Below, piece after piece: positions 1-8,349 of a stretch of 15,247 bases of DNA. The position numbers and the translations under genes are program-made. The notes under the pieces are model-generated. The model was not told where the DNA came from. It did not search any database and saw only the letters and a program-made list of their open reading frames with translations. Position 1 is the first letter of the stretch. Each line of letters starts with the position of its first letter. Source of the DNA: an uncultured Selenomonadales bacterium (GTDB taxonomy: Bacteria; Bacillota; Negativicutes; Selenomonadales; Selenomonadaceae); the NCBI GenBank assembly GCA_937877545.1, contig CALFJE010000014.1, positions 1-15,247 on the forward strand. The letters run 5' to 3'.

Positions 1-79
1 AAAGCCACGCGGCGAACGGTAAGGTTATCGCCGCCAAAATCAGCATGGGCACGAAGTCAAACGCCACGTCGGCGAGCGA
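1..79 (-). pseudogene. Stranded C-terminal coding remnant of ABC-2 permease 2
   Basis: Directly after the TGA that ends the permease 2 reading frame (codon at 82..80), the same frame stays open to the window edge and reads SLADVAFDFVPMLILAAI, then a further hydrophobic stretch. That is what the last transmembrane helix of a YbhS/YbhR-type ABC-2 permease looks like after the NPxRxALDxVRRIY motif. The gene therefore once extended past the TGA, and its natural end lies outside the window. A single substitution (for example GGA or CGA to TGA) would explain the break. A base-call error remains possible. Confidence 0.6.
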
Positions 80-1066
80 TCACCTTTCCGGATAGATTCG
101 GCGCACGGCGTCCAGAGCGAATCGCATCGGATTGGCGAACGTGATTATCTGCAAAGCCTCCGGCATGTTCTCCACGGGCGTCGCCATGCCTGACAGCAAG
201 ACCATTGGCATAAGCAATACGAAGCAGTAAACCATGACTTGTTGCATTGTCGGCGAGATTGCCGAGATTGATAAGCCAAGCCCCACGCAACTTAGTATGA
301 AGACGAAGATTGTCACGTACAGCGAGAGCAAATCGCCCGCGAATGGGATTTTGAACCATAAACGGCAGATTAACAGCACCAACGTCGCTTGGAAGATGCC
401 GACGACGATTGGCACGACTGCTTTGCCGATTAGGATTTCGGGCGGCGATAACGGCGTCACCAACAGCTGGTCGAACGTCCCCTGTTCGCGTTCACGGGCG
501 ACGGATAATCCGCTCAACATTAAAACTTGCACGAGGCTCAGCATAATCATCAACGTGGGCAGGAAATTCCAACGCGTCACGAGGTTTGGATTGTACCAGG
601 AAATTGTTTCGACGGTCACGGCATTGAGCTTGGGATTGCGCGAAGCGTTAAAGCTCCCGACGATGCTCCCGACGTAGCTTGACGCCGGTGACGCCGTCAT
701 AGTGTTGCGTCCGTCCGTGATGACTTGAATCGCCGCCCGCTTATCCGTCAACAAACTCTGCGCGAAATTCGGCGGAATGCTCACGACCGGAATCACTTCG
801 CCCGAATCGATACTTGCGGCAATTTCGTTGGCATTGGCAAGCGTGCGCACCCGTTCAAACGCCCTGCTGCCGTCAAGCCGCGCAACCGGCTCCGTCGATT
901 CTCTGCTACGATTTAAATCCAACAGCGCGTAGGGAACTTTATCCAAGTCATACGTCGCTACGTATCCGAAAATTATGCTCTGCATGAAAACCGGCACGAC
1001 CAGTATCGCTTTGGTCTTCGGGTCTTTCAACGTCGAGAGCAATTCTTTTTTTATCATGAAAAGCAT
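80..1066 (-). CDS. ABC-2 type efflux permease 2, prematurely stopped
   Basis: Inner-membrane permease of the YbhS/YbhR type (ABC-2 family), working with the double ATPase and membrane-fusion protein encoded upstream. The protein starts MLFMIKKELLSTLKDPK, with one membrane helix near residues 22-40 and a large extracytoplasmic domain to about residue 175. A C-terminal block of hydrophobic helices follows, containing the family motif AREREQGTFDQLLVTPLSP. It ends at a TGA (82..80) after NPMRFALDAVRRIYPER, about 328 residues, short of the roughly 370 usual for the family. The frame continues homologously beyond the TGA, so the last helix is lost. I chose ATG at 1066; a TTG at 1072, abutting the TGA of permease 1, is an alternative. 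No strong RBS is visible, so coupling to permease 1 is likely. Broken or decaying; specificity unknown. Confidence 0.75.
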   Translation of the reverse strand: MLFMIKKELLSTLKDPKTKAILVVPVFMQSIIFGYVATYDLDKVPYALLDLNRSRESTEPVARLDGSRAFERVRTLANANEIAASIDSGEVIPVVSIPPNFAQSLLTDKRAAIQVITDGRNTMTASPASSYVGSIVGSFNASRNPKLNAVTVETISWYNPNLVTRWNFLPTLMIMLSLVQVLMLSGLSVAREREQGTFDQLLVTPLSPPEILIGKAVVPIVVGIFQATLVLLICRLWFKIPFAGDLLSLYVTIFVFILSCVGLGLSISAISPTMQQVMVYCFVLLMPMVLLSGMATPVENMPEALQIITFANPMRFALDAVRRIYPER

Positions 1067-1072
1067 CCGCAA

Positions 1073-2182
1073 TCACGCCACCCGCTTTCGTGTGATTCTC
1101 AACGCCGCGCCCATGAACAGCACCGCGTAGCCCAAAAGTATCGCGCAGTTTTTGAATATCAACATCCAGTTGTTGCCCGCGAGGAACAACGACTTCAACA
1201 GCTCCAAATAATAAGTCGGCGGCAAGACGTGCCCGATTGCGTTCACCCACGACGGGACGCTGTGCAGGTCAAAGATAAAGCCCGATAACATCATCGACGG
1301 CAGGAACCCGACGATTAGCGCGAGCTGACACGACAGGAATTGGCTTTTGGTAGCCGCCGAGATTAACAGCCCTATACCCAGCGCGACGAACAGATATAAA
1401 ATCGTGGCGAGCAGCAGAATCAAAAATGAGCCGTGCAACGGGACACCGTACAACAAACGCGCCGCCGCCAAGCACAGCATGAATCCGAACATCGCCAGGC
1501 AAAAGTAGGGAATCATCTTTGCCAAAAGTATTTCGACGATTCGGACAGGCGTAACGAAAATCGCCTCCAACGTCCCGCGTTCCCATTCACGCGCCATAAC
1601 CAACGCCGTCAAAAAAATCCCGACCAGCGTCATTATCAACATCATTAAGCCCGGCACGAAATACCACGTACCGGAATTGGCGTCGTTGAACCAAACGCGG
1701 CTTTCAATCGTGACGACGCCGTTGCCCGCGAAACTGCCGTATCGCCCCGTGTTGTAGGTTTGGAAGCCCGCCTCGACGTAGCCCTTAACGGCGGTGGCAG
1801 TGGTGTTGTTCACGCCGTAAAGAATCAGCTGAACTTTGGCGTCTCTGTTGGCGAGCTTAGCCGCGAAATTGTTGGGGATAACGATAATGGCGTCGACAGC
1901 CCGCGAGTCCATCAAAGCGCGTCCGTCGTTGAAGTTGGTGACGTAGCGCGGCGAAAAATATTCCGAGCCGTCCAGAAAGCTGACGGCGTCCTGCGCGGTG
2001 GGCGAGGCGTCTTGGAGCACGACGGCGATTGGTACGTTTTTCACGTCGAGCGAAATGCCGTAGCCCATGATTAGGATTAGGACGATTGGCAAGACCGCGC
2101 CGATTAGGATTGAGCTGTTGTCGCGGCGGAGCCGGATAAATTCTTTGCGAATGAGCGCGACGAGCCGCCTTAGCGAATTCAT
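1073..2182 (-). CDS. ABC-2 type efflux permease 1
   Basis: Inner-membrane subunit of an ABC exporter of the YbhFSR/drug-efflux type. It is 369 residues, the usual length for this family. It has an N-terminal helix (about residues 22-40, PIVLILIMGYGIS), then a periplasmic-type domain to about residue 180. A five- to six-helix C-terminal block follows, with the ABC-2 signature AREWERGTLEAIFVTPV and the late motif VLPPTYYLELLKSLFLAGN. The start is ATG at 2182, because AGAGGTG sits six bases upstream and the ATPase stop TGA is separated from it by one base (TGACATG), so the two are translationally coupled. Upstream in-frame codons to 2227 overlap the ATPase and lack such a site. I see no lesion, unlike its operon partners, so it may have decayed least or be a recent loss of function by association. 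Substrate not predictable. Confidence 0.85.
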   Translation of the reverse strand: MNSLRRLVALIRKEFIRLRRDNSSILIGAVLPIVLILIMGYGISLDVKNVPIAVVLQDASPTAQDAVSFLDGSEYFSPRYVTNFNDGRALMDSRAVDAIIVIPNNFAAKLANRDAKVQLILYGVNNTTATAVKGYVEAGFQTYNTGRYGSFAGNGVVTIESRVWFNDANSGTWYFVPGLMMLIMTLVGIFLTALVMAREWERGTLEAIFVTPVRIVEILLAKMIPYFCLAMFGFMLCLAAARLLYGVPLHGSFLILLLATILYLFVALGIGLLISAATKSQFLSCQLALIVGFLPSMMLSGFIFDLHSVPSWVNAIGHVLPPTYYLELLKSLFLAGNNWMLIFKNCAILLGYAVLFMGAALRITRKRVA

Positions 2183-2183
2183 G

Positions 2184-3844
2184 TCAAGCACCTCTGGAAC
2201 GTTCGACGATAGCGATAAAAATTTCATTCATGGTGGAGCTTTCGTTGCCGTGACGAGCGCGAATTTCCTGCGGCGTGCCCAGAGCCAGAATCTTGCCGTG
2301 GTCTTGAATCATCATGCGGTCGCAGTATTCGGCTTCCTCCATGAAGTGCGTCGTAACGATAATGGTCGTGCCCTTGGCGGAAAGGTCGGTTATCTGCCGC
2401 CAAAAGTCACGTCGCGCCAAAGGGTCAATGCCGCTGGTCGGTTCGTCGAGGAACAGGATTTTGGGCTTATGAATCAGAGCCGCCGCCATAGAGAGCCGTT
2501 GCTTGTAGCCGCCGGGCAAATCAGCGGCGTTTTTATTTTCGGAGCCGCGCAGATGAAATTCGAGAAGTTCAGATTCTCCGGCACAGTCAAGTTGCCGTAG
2601 AGCGAAAATTTCTGCGCGACGTAGCCGATATTCGCCCGCGCCTGAGTCCGTGCAGTCCGCAAGTTGACGCCCGCCACGCTCAAGAAACCGTCGGTCATAG
2701 GCAAAAGCCCGCAGAGCATTCGGAACGTCGTAGTCTTGCCCGCGCCGTTCGGCCCTAACAATCCGAAGACTTCACCGCGCCGAACGTCGAAGCTGGTCTT
2801 ATCAACCGCCGTGAAGTCTCCGAACTTGCGCACGAGGTTTTTGACTACGATGTCAATTTCGGGCGGCAAGGTGTACGTTTCGTTCAGCGAAAGGCTTTTC
2901 ATACCCGCGACGCGTTCAAGATTTGTATCGTGCTCATCGGCGTGGAGGAGAATCATGAAGCCGTCTTCGAGGCGGGCGGCAATCGATTCGACGGGCAAGT
3001 TCAAGCATTCGGAAAAAATTTCGGCGTCGAGACCTGCGCGGACAATGAAACGCACGAAATTTCCTTCGGGCACCGCGTCGACGACGGAGCTTTTATCGTC
3101 GAGGAGAATACTTTGCAGGACACGCGTCGGGAAATCGGGCGGCGTCTTCACACGAAAGCAACGCCCCTGCGCGACGGCTTTAATTTCTTCGGGCGAGCCG
3201 CTACGCAGAATTTTGCCGCGATTGAGGACGAAAACCCGTTCGCACAGCTCCGCCTCGTCCATGTAAGCCGTACTGACCAGCACGCTTAGATTTTCCTGCG
3301 CGACGAGCGTTTTGATAATCTGCCAAAGTTCGCGCCGTGACAGCGGGTCGACGCCGACGGTTGGTTCGTCGAGCAACAGCAATTCGGGCGAACGCACCAG
3401 CGTACACGCCAAGCCGAGCTTTTGTTTCATGCCGCCCGATAATTTCCCCGCCAGTCGTTCCGTAAATTTTTCAAGCCCCGTCATTTCAAGTAGCCGTGCG
3501 AATCGAGCCCGCCGCGCAGATTTTTTCACGCCGTGCAAGTCCGCATAAAGCGTCATATTTTCCGCGACGGTTAAATCTTCGTAGAGCCCGAATTTTTGCG
3601 GCATGTAGGAAATTTTTTCTTGAATCGCCTGTTCGTTTCCGCGCACGTCGAGCCCCAAGACTTCAAGCGTCCCGCCCGAAGGTGTCAGCAAGCCCGCGAC
3701 GAGCCGAATCAGCGTCGACTTACCTGCGCCGTCCGGTCCGATTAGTGCCGTCAACGTCCCAGCCGTCACGTCGAGGTTAAGCCCGTCGAGCGCAGTGACG
3801 CCCTTAAAATTTTTCGTCAAGCCCCGCGCAGTGATAACGTTCAT
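2184..3844 (-). pseudogene. Double ABC-transporter ATPase (YbhF-like), frameshifted and internally deleted
   Basis: Fused twin nucleotide-binding protein that would energise the two ABC-2 permeases. Domain 1 (about residues 1-230) looks complete: Walker A GPDGAGKST at residues 36-44, signature LSGGMKQK, Walker B LLLLDEPT. Domain 2 begins near residue 330 with Walker A GPNGAGKTT at about 362-370, Q-loop YVAQKFSLYGNLTVPENLNF, then derails. Between about 2580 and 2525 the frame shifts, and the later part (LPGGYKQRLSMA, LFLDEPTSGIDPL, THFMEEAEYCDR) lies in another frame. Only about 17 codons separate the conserved blocks where relatives have about 40, so roughly 20 codons also seem missing. The span is 1661 nt, not a multiple of three; E. 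coli YbhF has about 578 residues. The start ATG overlaps the membrane-fusion stop as ATGA. Domain 2 is probably non-functional; a sequencing error would not explain the missing codons. Confidence 0.8.
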
Positions 3845-4737
3845 TGCAGGTCAATCGCGACAGTTGCGGGCATTCCGAGCCGCAGGATATTTTTCGAGTC
3901 CTCGACGTAGACGCGCACCTCGTAGACCAGCGAAGTCCTCAGCTCGTCAGTCTGGACGGTTTTGGGCGTGAATTCCGCCGTCGACGAGATGTAGCCGATT
4001 TGCCCCGCGATAGCCGTGTCGGGGTAGCTGTCGATGAAAACCTGCGCGGCTTGTCCCTCGAAGACTTTGCCGAGGTCAGCTTCGTTGACGTAGGCGCGAA
4101 TCCATTTCCGTTCGTTGAGCGAAATTTTGAAGAGCGGCGCGGACGGTGACGCCATATCGCCCACTTCCAAAAGCCGCGAACGTATCACGCCGTCGGTCGG
4201 CGATGTCAGCTCGTATTGCGTCAGCAGGAATTCTTGACGCGCCAATTCGTCGCGCAGGGCTTGAAGTTGCGCCTCCGCCTCGGCTATGTCCTCGTAACGC
4301 GTGCCCGTCGTCTCTTCGTAAACCGCTTGAATTCGGTTGTAATGCTGTTCGGCGTCGTACAAAATCGCCTGTGCCGCCTCGACTTTCGCCTGTGCCTGCG
4401 CGAGGTCTTCGGGACGCGTGCCGTTTTTGAGCTTGAGTATAACCGCCTCTTGCACGTTGATTTGTGAACGCGCCTTTTCGATTGTCAGCTTGAGTTAACG
4501 ATTGTCCGGTCGCGCAAGAAGTTGCCCGGCTTTAACGGCGTCGCCCTCTTCCGCGAATATCTCTGCAATGCGGTCGCTCTGTCTGAATGCCGGCGTCACC
4601 TCGCGCACGTCGACATTGCCCGATAGCCGCAATGAATTTGAACGTTCCGCCTCGACACGTTCTTGGTTGCTGAAATAAAAAAATGCGCCGCCGAACATTG
4701 CCGCCAACAACGCCACTGCGAAAATCTCCTTAGCCAA
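3841..4737 (-). pseudogene. HlyD/YbhG-type membrane-fusion protein with in-frame stop
   Basis: Periplasmic adaptor of an ABC efflux system, anchored by one N-terminal helix (residues 4-22, IFAVALLAAMFGGAFFYF). The biotinyl-lipoyl half-motif LSGNVDVREVTPAF...GDAVKAGQLLA follows, then a coiled-coil hairpin, and the C-terminal barrel with LTSPTDGVIRSRLLEVGDMASP and TAEFTPKTVQTDELRTSLVYEVRV, all typical of YbhG relatives. The start is TTG at 4737, with GGGAGG eight bases upstream. Codon 81 is TAA (4497..4495) inside DNR-stop-LKLTIEKA, and the same frame continues to 3841, so a nonsense change (likely GAA to TAA) splits it. A second lesion is inferred: YEETTG runs straight into TRYEDIAEAEAQ near residue 145, where relatives have about 33 more coiled-coil residues. 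At 298 codons it is short against about 330. Its TGA overlaps the ATPase start. Probably a pseudogene. Confidence 0.8.
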
Positions 4738-4771
4738 CGCGTTCGCCTCCCGTTAAAAGTTTTGTTTTAAG

Positions 4772-5224
4772 TCAGCGCATGATTCCCCTGAAGAAAATTT
4801 CCTGTGCCTGCTTGAGGTATTCGTCGAAGGTCTTGCCTGCCAGCAAATTTTTTGCAAAGTTCGGCATGATGAAGACGAAGTGCGCTATACTGAACAGGAC
4901 GAGCGTCATACTTTCGGGGGCGGTCTTAACTTCGGCGTCAATCTCGGCAAAGAATTCGCTCGGCTGATTTATTTCTGTGAACAGGAGCTTTATCGTGTAG
5001 GGCGACGTTTGGTAGGTCTCGCCGATAGCCGCGAAGATCAGCTCCAACTTTTTGACGGGCGACGATTCGCGCTGATTGATTGCGTCAGCTAAGCGGTGCG
5101 CGTTCTTGAAGTGTTTGCGCAGAATTATTTCGCGAACGGAGACGCCCGCATAGCCCTTATCGGCAAAAAGCGGCGTTGCCATCTCGATGATTCGTCTTGC
5201 CGTGTCGTCTTGAAGGTTTTCCAA
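4772..5224 (-). CDS. TetR/CecR-type regulator, shortened, recognition helix apparently missing
   Basis: First gene of the efflux operon and presumably once its repressor. The N-terminus shows TetR helix 1 and the start of helix 2 (ARRIIEMATPLFADKGYAG, VSVREI). The sequence then jumps to ILRKHFKNAHRLADAI, which in relatives lies after the recognition helix and the Y-x-F turn, so about 25 residues of the DNA-contacting part are missing. A second jump, FFAEI to DAEVKTAPESMTL, lacks about 25-30 residues of the ligand domain. It is 150 residues against roughly 200-225 for the family. Both deletions are in frame. The start is TTG at 5224, justified by GGGAGG seven bases upstream. It sits behind a good minus-strand promoter (5261-5289). 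The fold and family are clear; function as a DNA-binding repressor is doubtful. Deletion sizes are estimated from memory of the family. Confidence 0.75.
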   Translation of the reverse strand: MENLQDDTARRIIEMATPLFADKGYAGVSVREIILRKHFKNAHRLADAINQRESSPVKKLELIFAAIGETYQTSPYTIKLLFTEINQPSEFFAEIDAEVKTAPESMTLVLFSIAHFVFIMPNFAKNLLAGKTFDEYLKQAQEIFFRGIMR

Positions 5225-5260
5225 GTTGCTACCTCCCTCAAACGCTCATTTGCTACGGCT

Positions 5261-5289
5261 AGTATAGAAAATTCTTCGACGGCTGTTAA
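5261..5289 (-). promoter_or_regulatory. Sigma-A promoter of the tetR-efflux operon
   Basis: On the minus strand, -35 TTAACA (5289..5284) and -10 TATACT (5266..5261) are separated by 17 bases. Each hexamer matches consensus at five of six positions. The tetR TTG lies about 36 bases beyond the -10. The -35 lies within 7 bases of the -35 of the opposite promoter, so the two are back to back. No clear palindromic operator stands out between them. Confidence 0.7.
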
Positions 5290-5295
5290 TTCGCG

Positions 5296-5325
5296 TTGAC
5301 AAGAATTTTATCAGGGCAATATAAT
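5296..5325 (+). promoter_or_regulatory. Consensus sigma-A promoter of cobA-hemD
   Basis: TTGACA (5296-5301) and TATAAT (5320-5325), both perfect, with an 18-base spacer. Transcription would start near 5332, giving a leader of only about 20 bases that holds the RBS GGAGG (5340-5344). There is therefore no room for a riboswitch. This supports initiation of CobA-HemD at 5353 rather than at a TTG inside the -35 element. Confidence 0.8.
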
Positions 5326-5352
5326 CAACCAAAAACGGCGGAGGTTTTGGTA

Positions 5353-6819
5353 ATGGTCTATTTGGCAGGGGCGGGCGCGGGCGACTTCGGACTTTTGACG
5401 TTGCGGGCTTGCGAAGTGTTACGGGCGGCGGACGTTGTGATTTACGACCGATTAGCTGACGATGCGATTTTGAACATCTGCGCGGGGGCACGGAAAATTT
5501 ACGTGGGCAAGGCGGCGGGGCGTCACACGCTCAAGCAGGCGGAAATAAATCAACTGTTGGTCGAGGAGGCGCGGCGCAATAAAATCGTGGTGCGTCTCAA
5601 AGGCGGTGACCCGTTCGTATTCGGGCGCGGCGGCGAGGAGGCTCTTCATCTGCGCGAACACGGTTTGCCGTTCGAGATAATCCCCGGCGTCACGAGCGCG
5701 ATAGCCGTCCCCGCCTATGCCGGCATCCCCGTCACGCACAGAGGCATTGCGACGAGTTTTGCAGTCGTCACGGGGCACGAAGACCCGACCAAGCCCGAAT
5801 CGTCAATCCGTTGGGACAAGCTGGCTACGGCGGTCGACACGCTGATTTTTTTAATGGGCGTCGCCAACCTGCCGCAAATCGTCGACAAGCTGATTGAACA
5901 CGGCCGAGCACCCGATACGCCCGCCGCGCTGATTCGTTGGGGGACTAAGCCCGCGCAGGAGGTTTTCGTCACGACACTGGCGGAGGCTCCGAACGTCGCG
6001 ATTGAGCCGCCCGCAATATTTGTTGTGGGCGAAGTCGTTAATCTGCGCGAGCAACTCAAGTGGTTTGAACTGCGTCCGCTGTTCGGCAAGCGAATCCTGG
6101 TGACGCGGGCGCGGACTCAGGCGTCGAAGTTGTCAACGGCGTTGCGGGATTTGGGCGCGGAGGTCGTCGAGTGCCCGACAATAAAAATCGCGCCGCCCTC
6201 CGACAATTTCAGGCGGCTTGACGCGGCGATAACAAATCTGCGCGGCTTCGATTGGCTGATATTCACCAGTGCCAACGGCGTCGATAAATTCTTTGAACGT
6301 CTGAAAGTTCACGGCTTGGACGCGAGGGCTTTAAACAAAGTGGCGGCTATCGGCTCTGCGACAGCGGAAAAGCTTTCCGACTTCGGAATTATCGCTGATG
6401 TCGTTCCAAAAAATTTTGTGGCGGAAAGTCTGGCTGATTCGCTGAAAAATATCGTCGACGGGCGGAAGGTTTTGCTGGCGCGGGCGGAGGAGGCGCGTGA
6501 CGTTTTACCCGAAGCCCTTAAGCAATTTGGCGCGAATGTCACGATTGCCCCCGCCTATCGAACTGAAGCCGAGGCTCCCGCGCAGATTGACTTCGACGCG
6601 CTCGACCTTATGACATTCACCAGTTCCTCGACCGTTCGTAATTTCGTTGCGACTTACGGCGTTGAACCGTTGCAAAGAATTCCGACCGCCGCCATTGGCA
6701 CGATTACCGCGCAGACGCTTAAAAGTTTCGGCGTAACCGCTACGATTGTCGCCGAGGAATTCACTATCGGCGGACTTGTCGACGCCATTAAAAATTTTTA
6801 TGGAGGAAACATTGCATGA
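5353..6819 (+). CDS. cobA-hemD: Fused uroporphyrinogen-III C-methyltransferase / uroporphyrinogen-III synthase (CobA-HemD)
   Basis: Cytoplasmic bifunctional tetrapyrrole enzyme of 488 residues, a usual length for the fusion. The HemD half cyclises hydroxymethylbilane to uroporphyrinogen III. The CobA (SUMT) half methylates it twice with S-adenosylmethionine to precorrin-2, toward siroheme and corrinoids. CobA spans about residues 1-235: an N-terminal loop GAGAGD (6-11, with Ala where Pro is usual), VVRLKGGDPFVFGRGGEE from residue 79, PGVTSAIAVPAYAGIPVTHR, and GHEDPTKPESSIRW. HemD starts near residue 245 (GKRILVTRAR) and includes LIFTSANGVDKFF and LMTFTSSSTVRNF. The segment before PPAIFVVGEVVNLR looks a few residues shorter than usual. 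Start ATG 5353 has GGAGG at 5340-5344. The stop overlaps the glycosyltransferase start by ATGA. Other heme genes are not in view. Confidence 0.93.
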   Translation: MVYLAGAGAGDFGLLTLRACEVLRAADVVIYDRLADDAILNICAGARKIYVGKAAGRHTLKQAEINQLLVEEARRNKIVVRLKGGDPFVFGRGGEEALHLREHGLPFEIIPGVTSAIAVPAYAGIPVTHRGIATSFAVVTGHEDPTKPESSIRWDKLATAVDTLIFLMGVANLPQIVDKLIEHGRAPDTPAALIRWGTKPAQEVFVTTLAEAPNVAIEPPAIFVVGEVVNLREQLKWFELRPLFGKRILVTRARTQASKLSTALRDLGAEVVECPTIKIAPPSDNFRRLDAAITNLRGFDWLIFTSANGVDKFFERLKVHGLDARALNKVAAIGSATAEKLSDFGIIADVVPKNFVAESLADSLKNIVDGRKVLLARAEEARDVLPEALKQFGANVTIAPAYRTEAEAPAQIDFDALDLMTFTSSSTVRNFVATYGVEPLQRIPTAAIGTITAQTLKSFGVTATIVAEEFTIGGLVDAIKNFYGGNIA

Positions 6820-8335
6820 AACTGATTCAAAAGGGCGGCTTAATTGGTATCGTCAAGGCGGAAATTGACGAGCTTATCGCCGCGAAGAATTTTATCGGGC
6901 TCAATCGTTCGCCTCGTGCGGAAAAGGTCATCGTCTCGCTGACTTCCTACAAGCCGCGAATCCACGACGTGAAGTATACGATTTATTCACTGCTCAATCA
7001 GGCTTTCCCGCCCGATAAGCTGATTCTGTGGCTCGACGAAGATTCATTTCCGCGCCGCGAGAAAGATTTGCCGCGTGACCTGCTTAAGCTCAAAGCGTTC
7101 GGGCTGACAATCGATTGGTGTGAAAATCTGCGTTCGTACAAGAAGCTGATTCCCGCGCTGGAAAAGTATCCCGACGACATTATCGTCACGGCGGACGACG
7201 ACATTTTTTATCGCCCCGACTGGCTCAAGATTCTTTACGACGCGCATTTGCAAGAGCCTGATTGCGTCATTGCGCACCGCGCCCATCGTGTTCGTCTTGA
7301 CACGCAGGGCAATATCTATCCCTACGCGCTGTGGCAGTTTGAAATAAATCCCCCCCCCCAAACGATATACTAATTTCTTCACGGGAGCGGGCGGCATACT
7401 CTATCCAACGAAATTTCTTTACGAGCGGAGCGGGGGCTCTGTTCAAAAAAAAAATCTTCCACGACGACATTTTGAAGCGTGATATTTTTATGGAGCTGTC
7501 GCCCCGCGCCGACGACATTTGGTTTTGGGCGATGACCGTCTTGAACGACACGAAGATTGTGATTCCGCCCGATGCTCACAGGAATTTAATTTACGTCGAC
7601 ATTGATACGCAACTCGACGGCGAAACTTTATGGGCTACAAACATAACCCAAAACGACGTTCAGCTTCGGAAGATTATCGAACATTACCCTGCCCTGCTCG
7701 AAAAGCTGATTCGTGAAACCGTGACGTTCAAGCCGTACCTTAGCGTCGTTCTGCCCGTAAAAAACCCCTCCAATATCACCACGCACCTCCAAAATATTTT
7801 CCGCCAACGTTTCCCCGACTTTGAGCTGATTCTTATCAATCTCGGCTCACGCGTGACTGTCCCGAATTTGCCAACGAATTTTCACGTCATAAACTACGCG
7901 GGCGGTTCAATCGGCGACGCGCTCAATCTCGGCTTGCAACGGGCGGCGGGTGATTATGTCTTGTTCACGGACGAAAATTCAATCCTTCCATACGGGGCAC
8001 TCGAAAATGTTGCAAAGACGGCGGACAACTCAAAGGCGGACGTAATTCACTTTGCAGGGCACATCCGCCTCGACGACAGAACGCCCGCCCTCGATGATAC
8101 CCCCGAATTAAACCGCGACGCTCCGACTTTTCTCGCCGTTCCCAAACAACTCCGCGCTATTCTGTGGCTCCAAAACAAATTGAGCCGCCGCCTCTGCACG
8201 AAGATTTTCAAGCGCGATTTCCTACTCAGACACGGAATAACTTTCGGCAACGACCTCGCGGAATTCATGTTCCACGCACTGATTCAAGCCGATAAATATC
8301 TGCTCGTACCGCAAGCGTTCAGTTTCAGCAAATAA
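6816..8335 (+). CDS. Two-domain glycosyltransferase interrupted by frameshifts at C10 and A10 tracts (possibly phase-variable)
   Basis: Probably transfers sugars to a surface glycan; acceptor and donor unknown. It starts at ATG 6816, overlapping the cobA-hemD stop by ATGA, with GGAGG at 6802-6806. Domain 1 (to about 7480 in nucleotides) has VSLTSYKPRIHDVKYTIYSL, ILWLDEDSF and a DxD-type site in VTADDDIFYRPDW, then FFTGAGGILYP and PRADDIWFWAM. Domain 2 (from about 7735) is a GT2-like GT-A fold, beginning YLSVVLPVKNPSN, with LFTDENSILP at the usual DxD place. As sequenced, the first frame stops at 7373 just after ten C (7350-7359). A middle segment is open in a second frame until ten A (7445-7454), and the rest lies in the third frame to 8335. 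Removing one base from each tract restores a single protein of about 505 residues. Phase variation, a decayed gene or homopolymer miscalls would each fit. Confidence 0.75.
7350..7359 (+). repeat. Poly-C tract (10 C) within the glycosyltransferase
   Basis: Ten consecutive C at 7350-7359. With ten, the frame ends 14 bases later at TAA 7371-7373; with nine it continues as NPPPKRYTNFFTGAGG. Homopolymeric C/G tracts of this length inside glycosyltransferases are classic slipped-strand switches in other bacteria. Confidence 0.85.
7445..7454 (+). repeat. Poly-A tract (10 A) within the glycosyltransferase
   Basis: Ten consecutive A at 7445-7454. With nine, the middle segment joins the downstream frame as SVQKKIFHDDILKRD. 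With ten it runs to a TGA near 7480. Such A tracts can also cause transcriptional slippage, producing a mixture of frames from one gene. Confidence 0.8.
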
Positions 8336-8349
8336 ACCGTTTCCTCGGC

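Noticed and set aside
234..677. 147-codon plus-strand frame opposite permease 2
   Set aside because: Antisense shadow with no promoter and no recognisable domain.
80..4497. Stop-codon reassignment as the reason for in-frame stops in the efflux operon
   Set aside because: Two different stops are involved (TAA and TGA), both serve as normal stops in neighbouring genes, and other lesions (frameshift, deletions) accompany them.
5326..5352. Riboswitch (for example cobalamin) ahead of cobA-hemD
   Set aside because: The leader from the consensus promoter to the start codon is only about 20 bases, too short for any known riboswitch.
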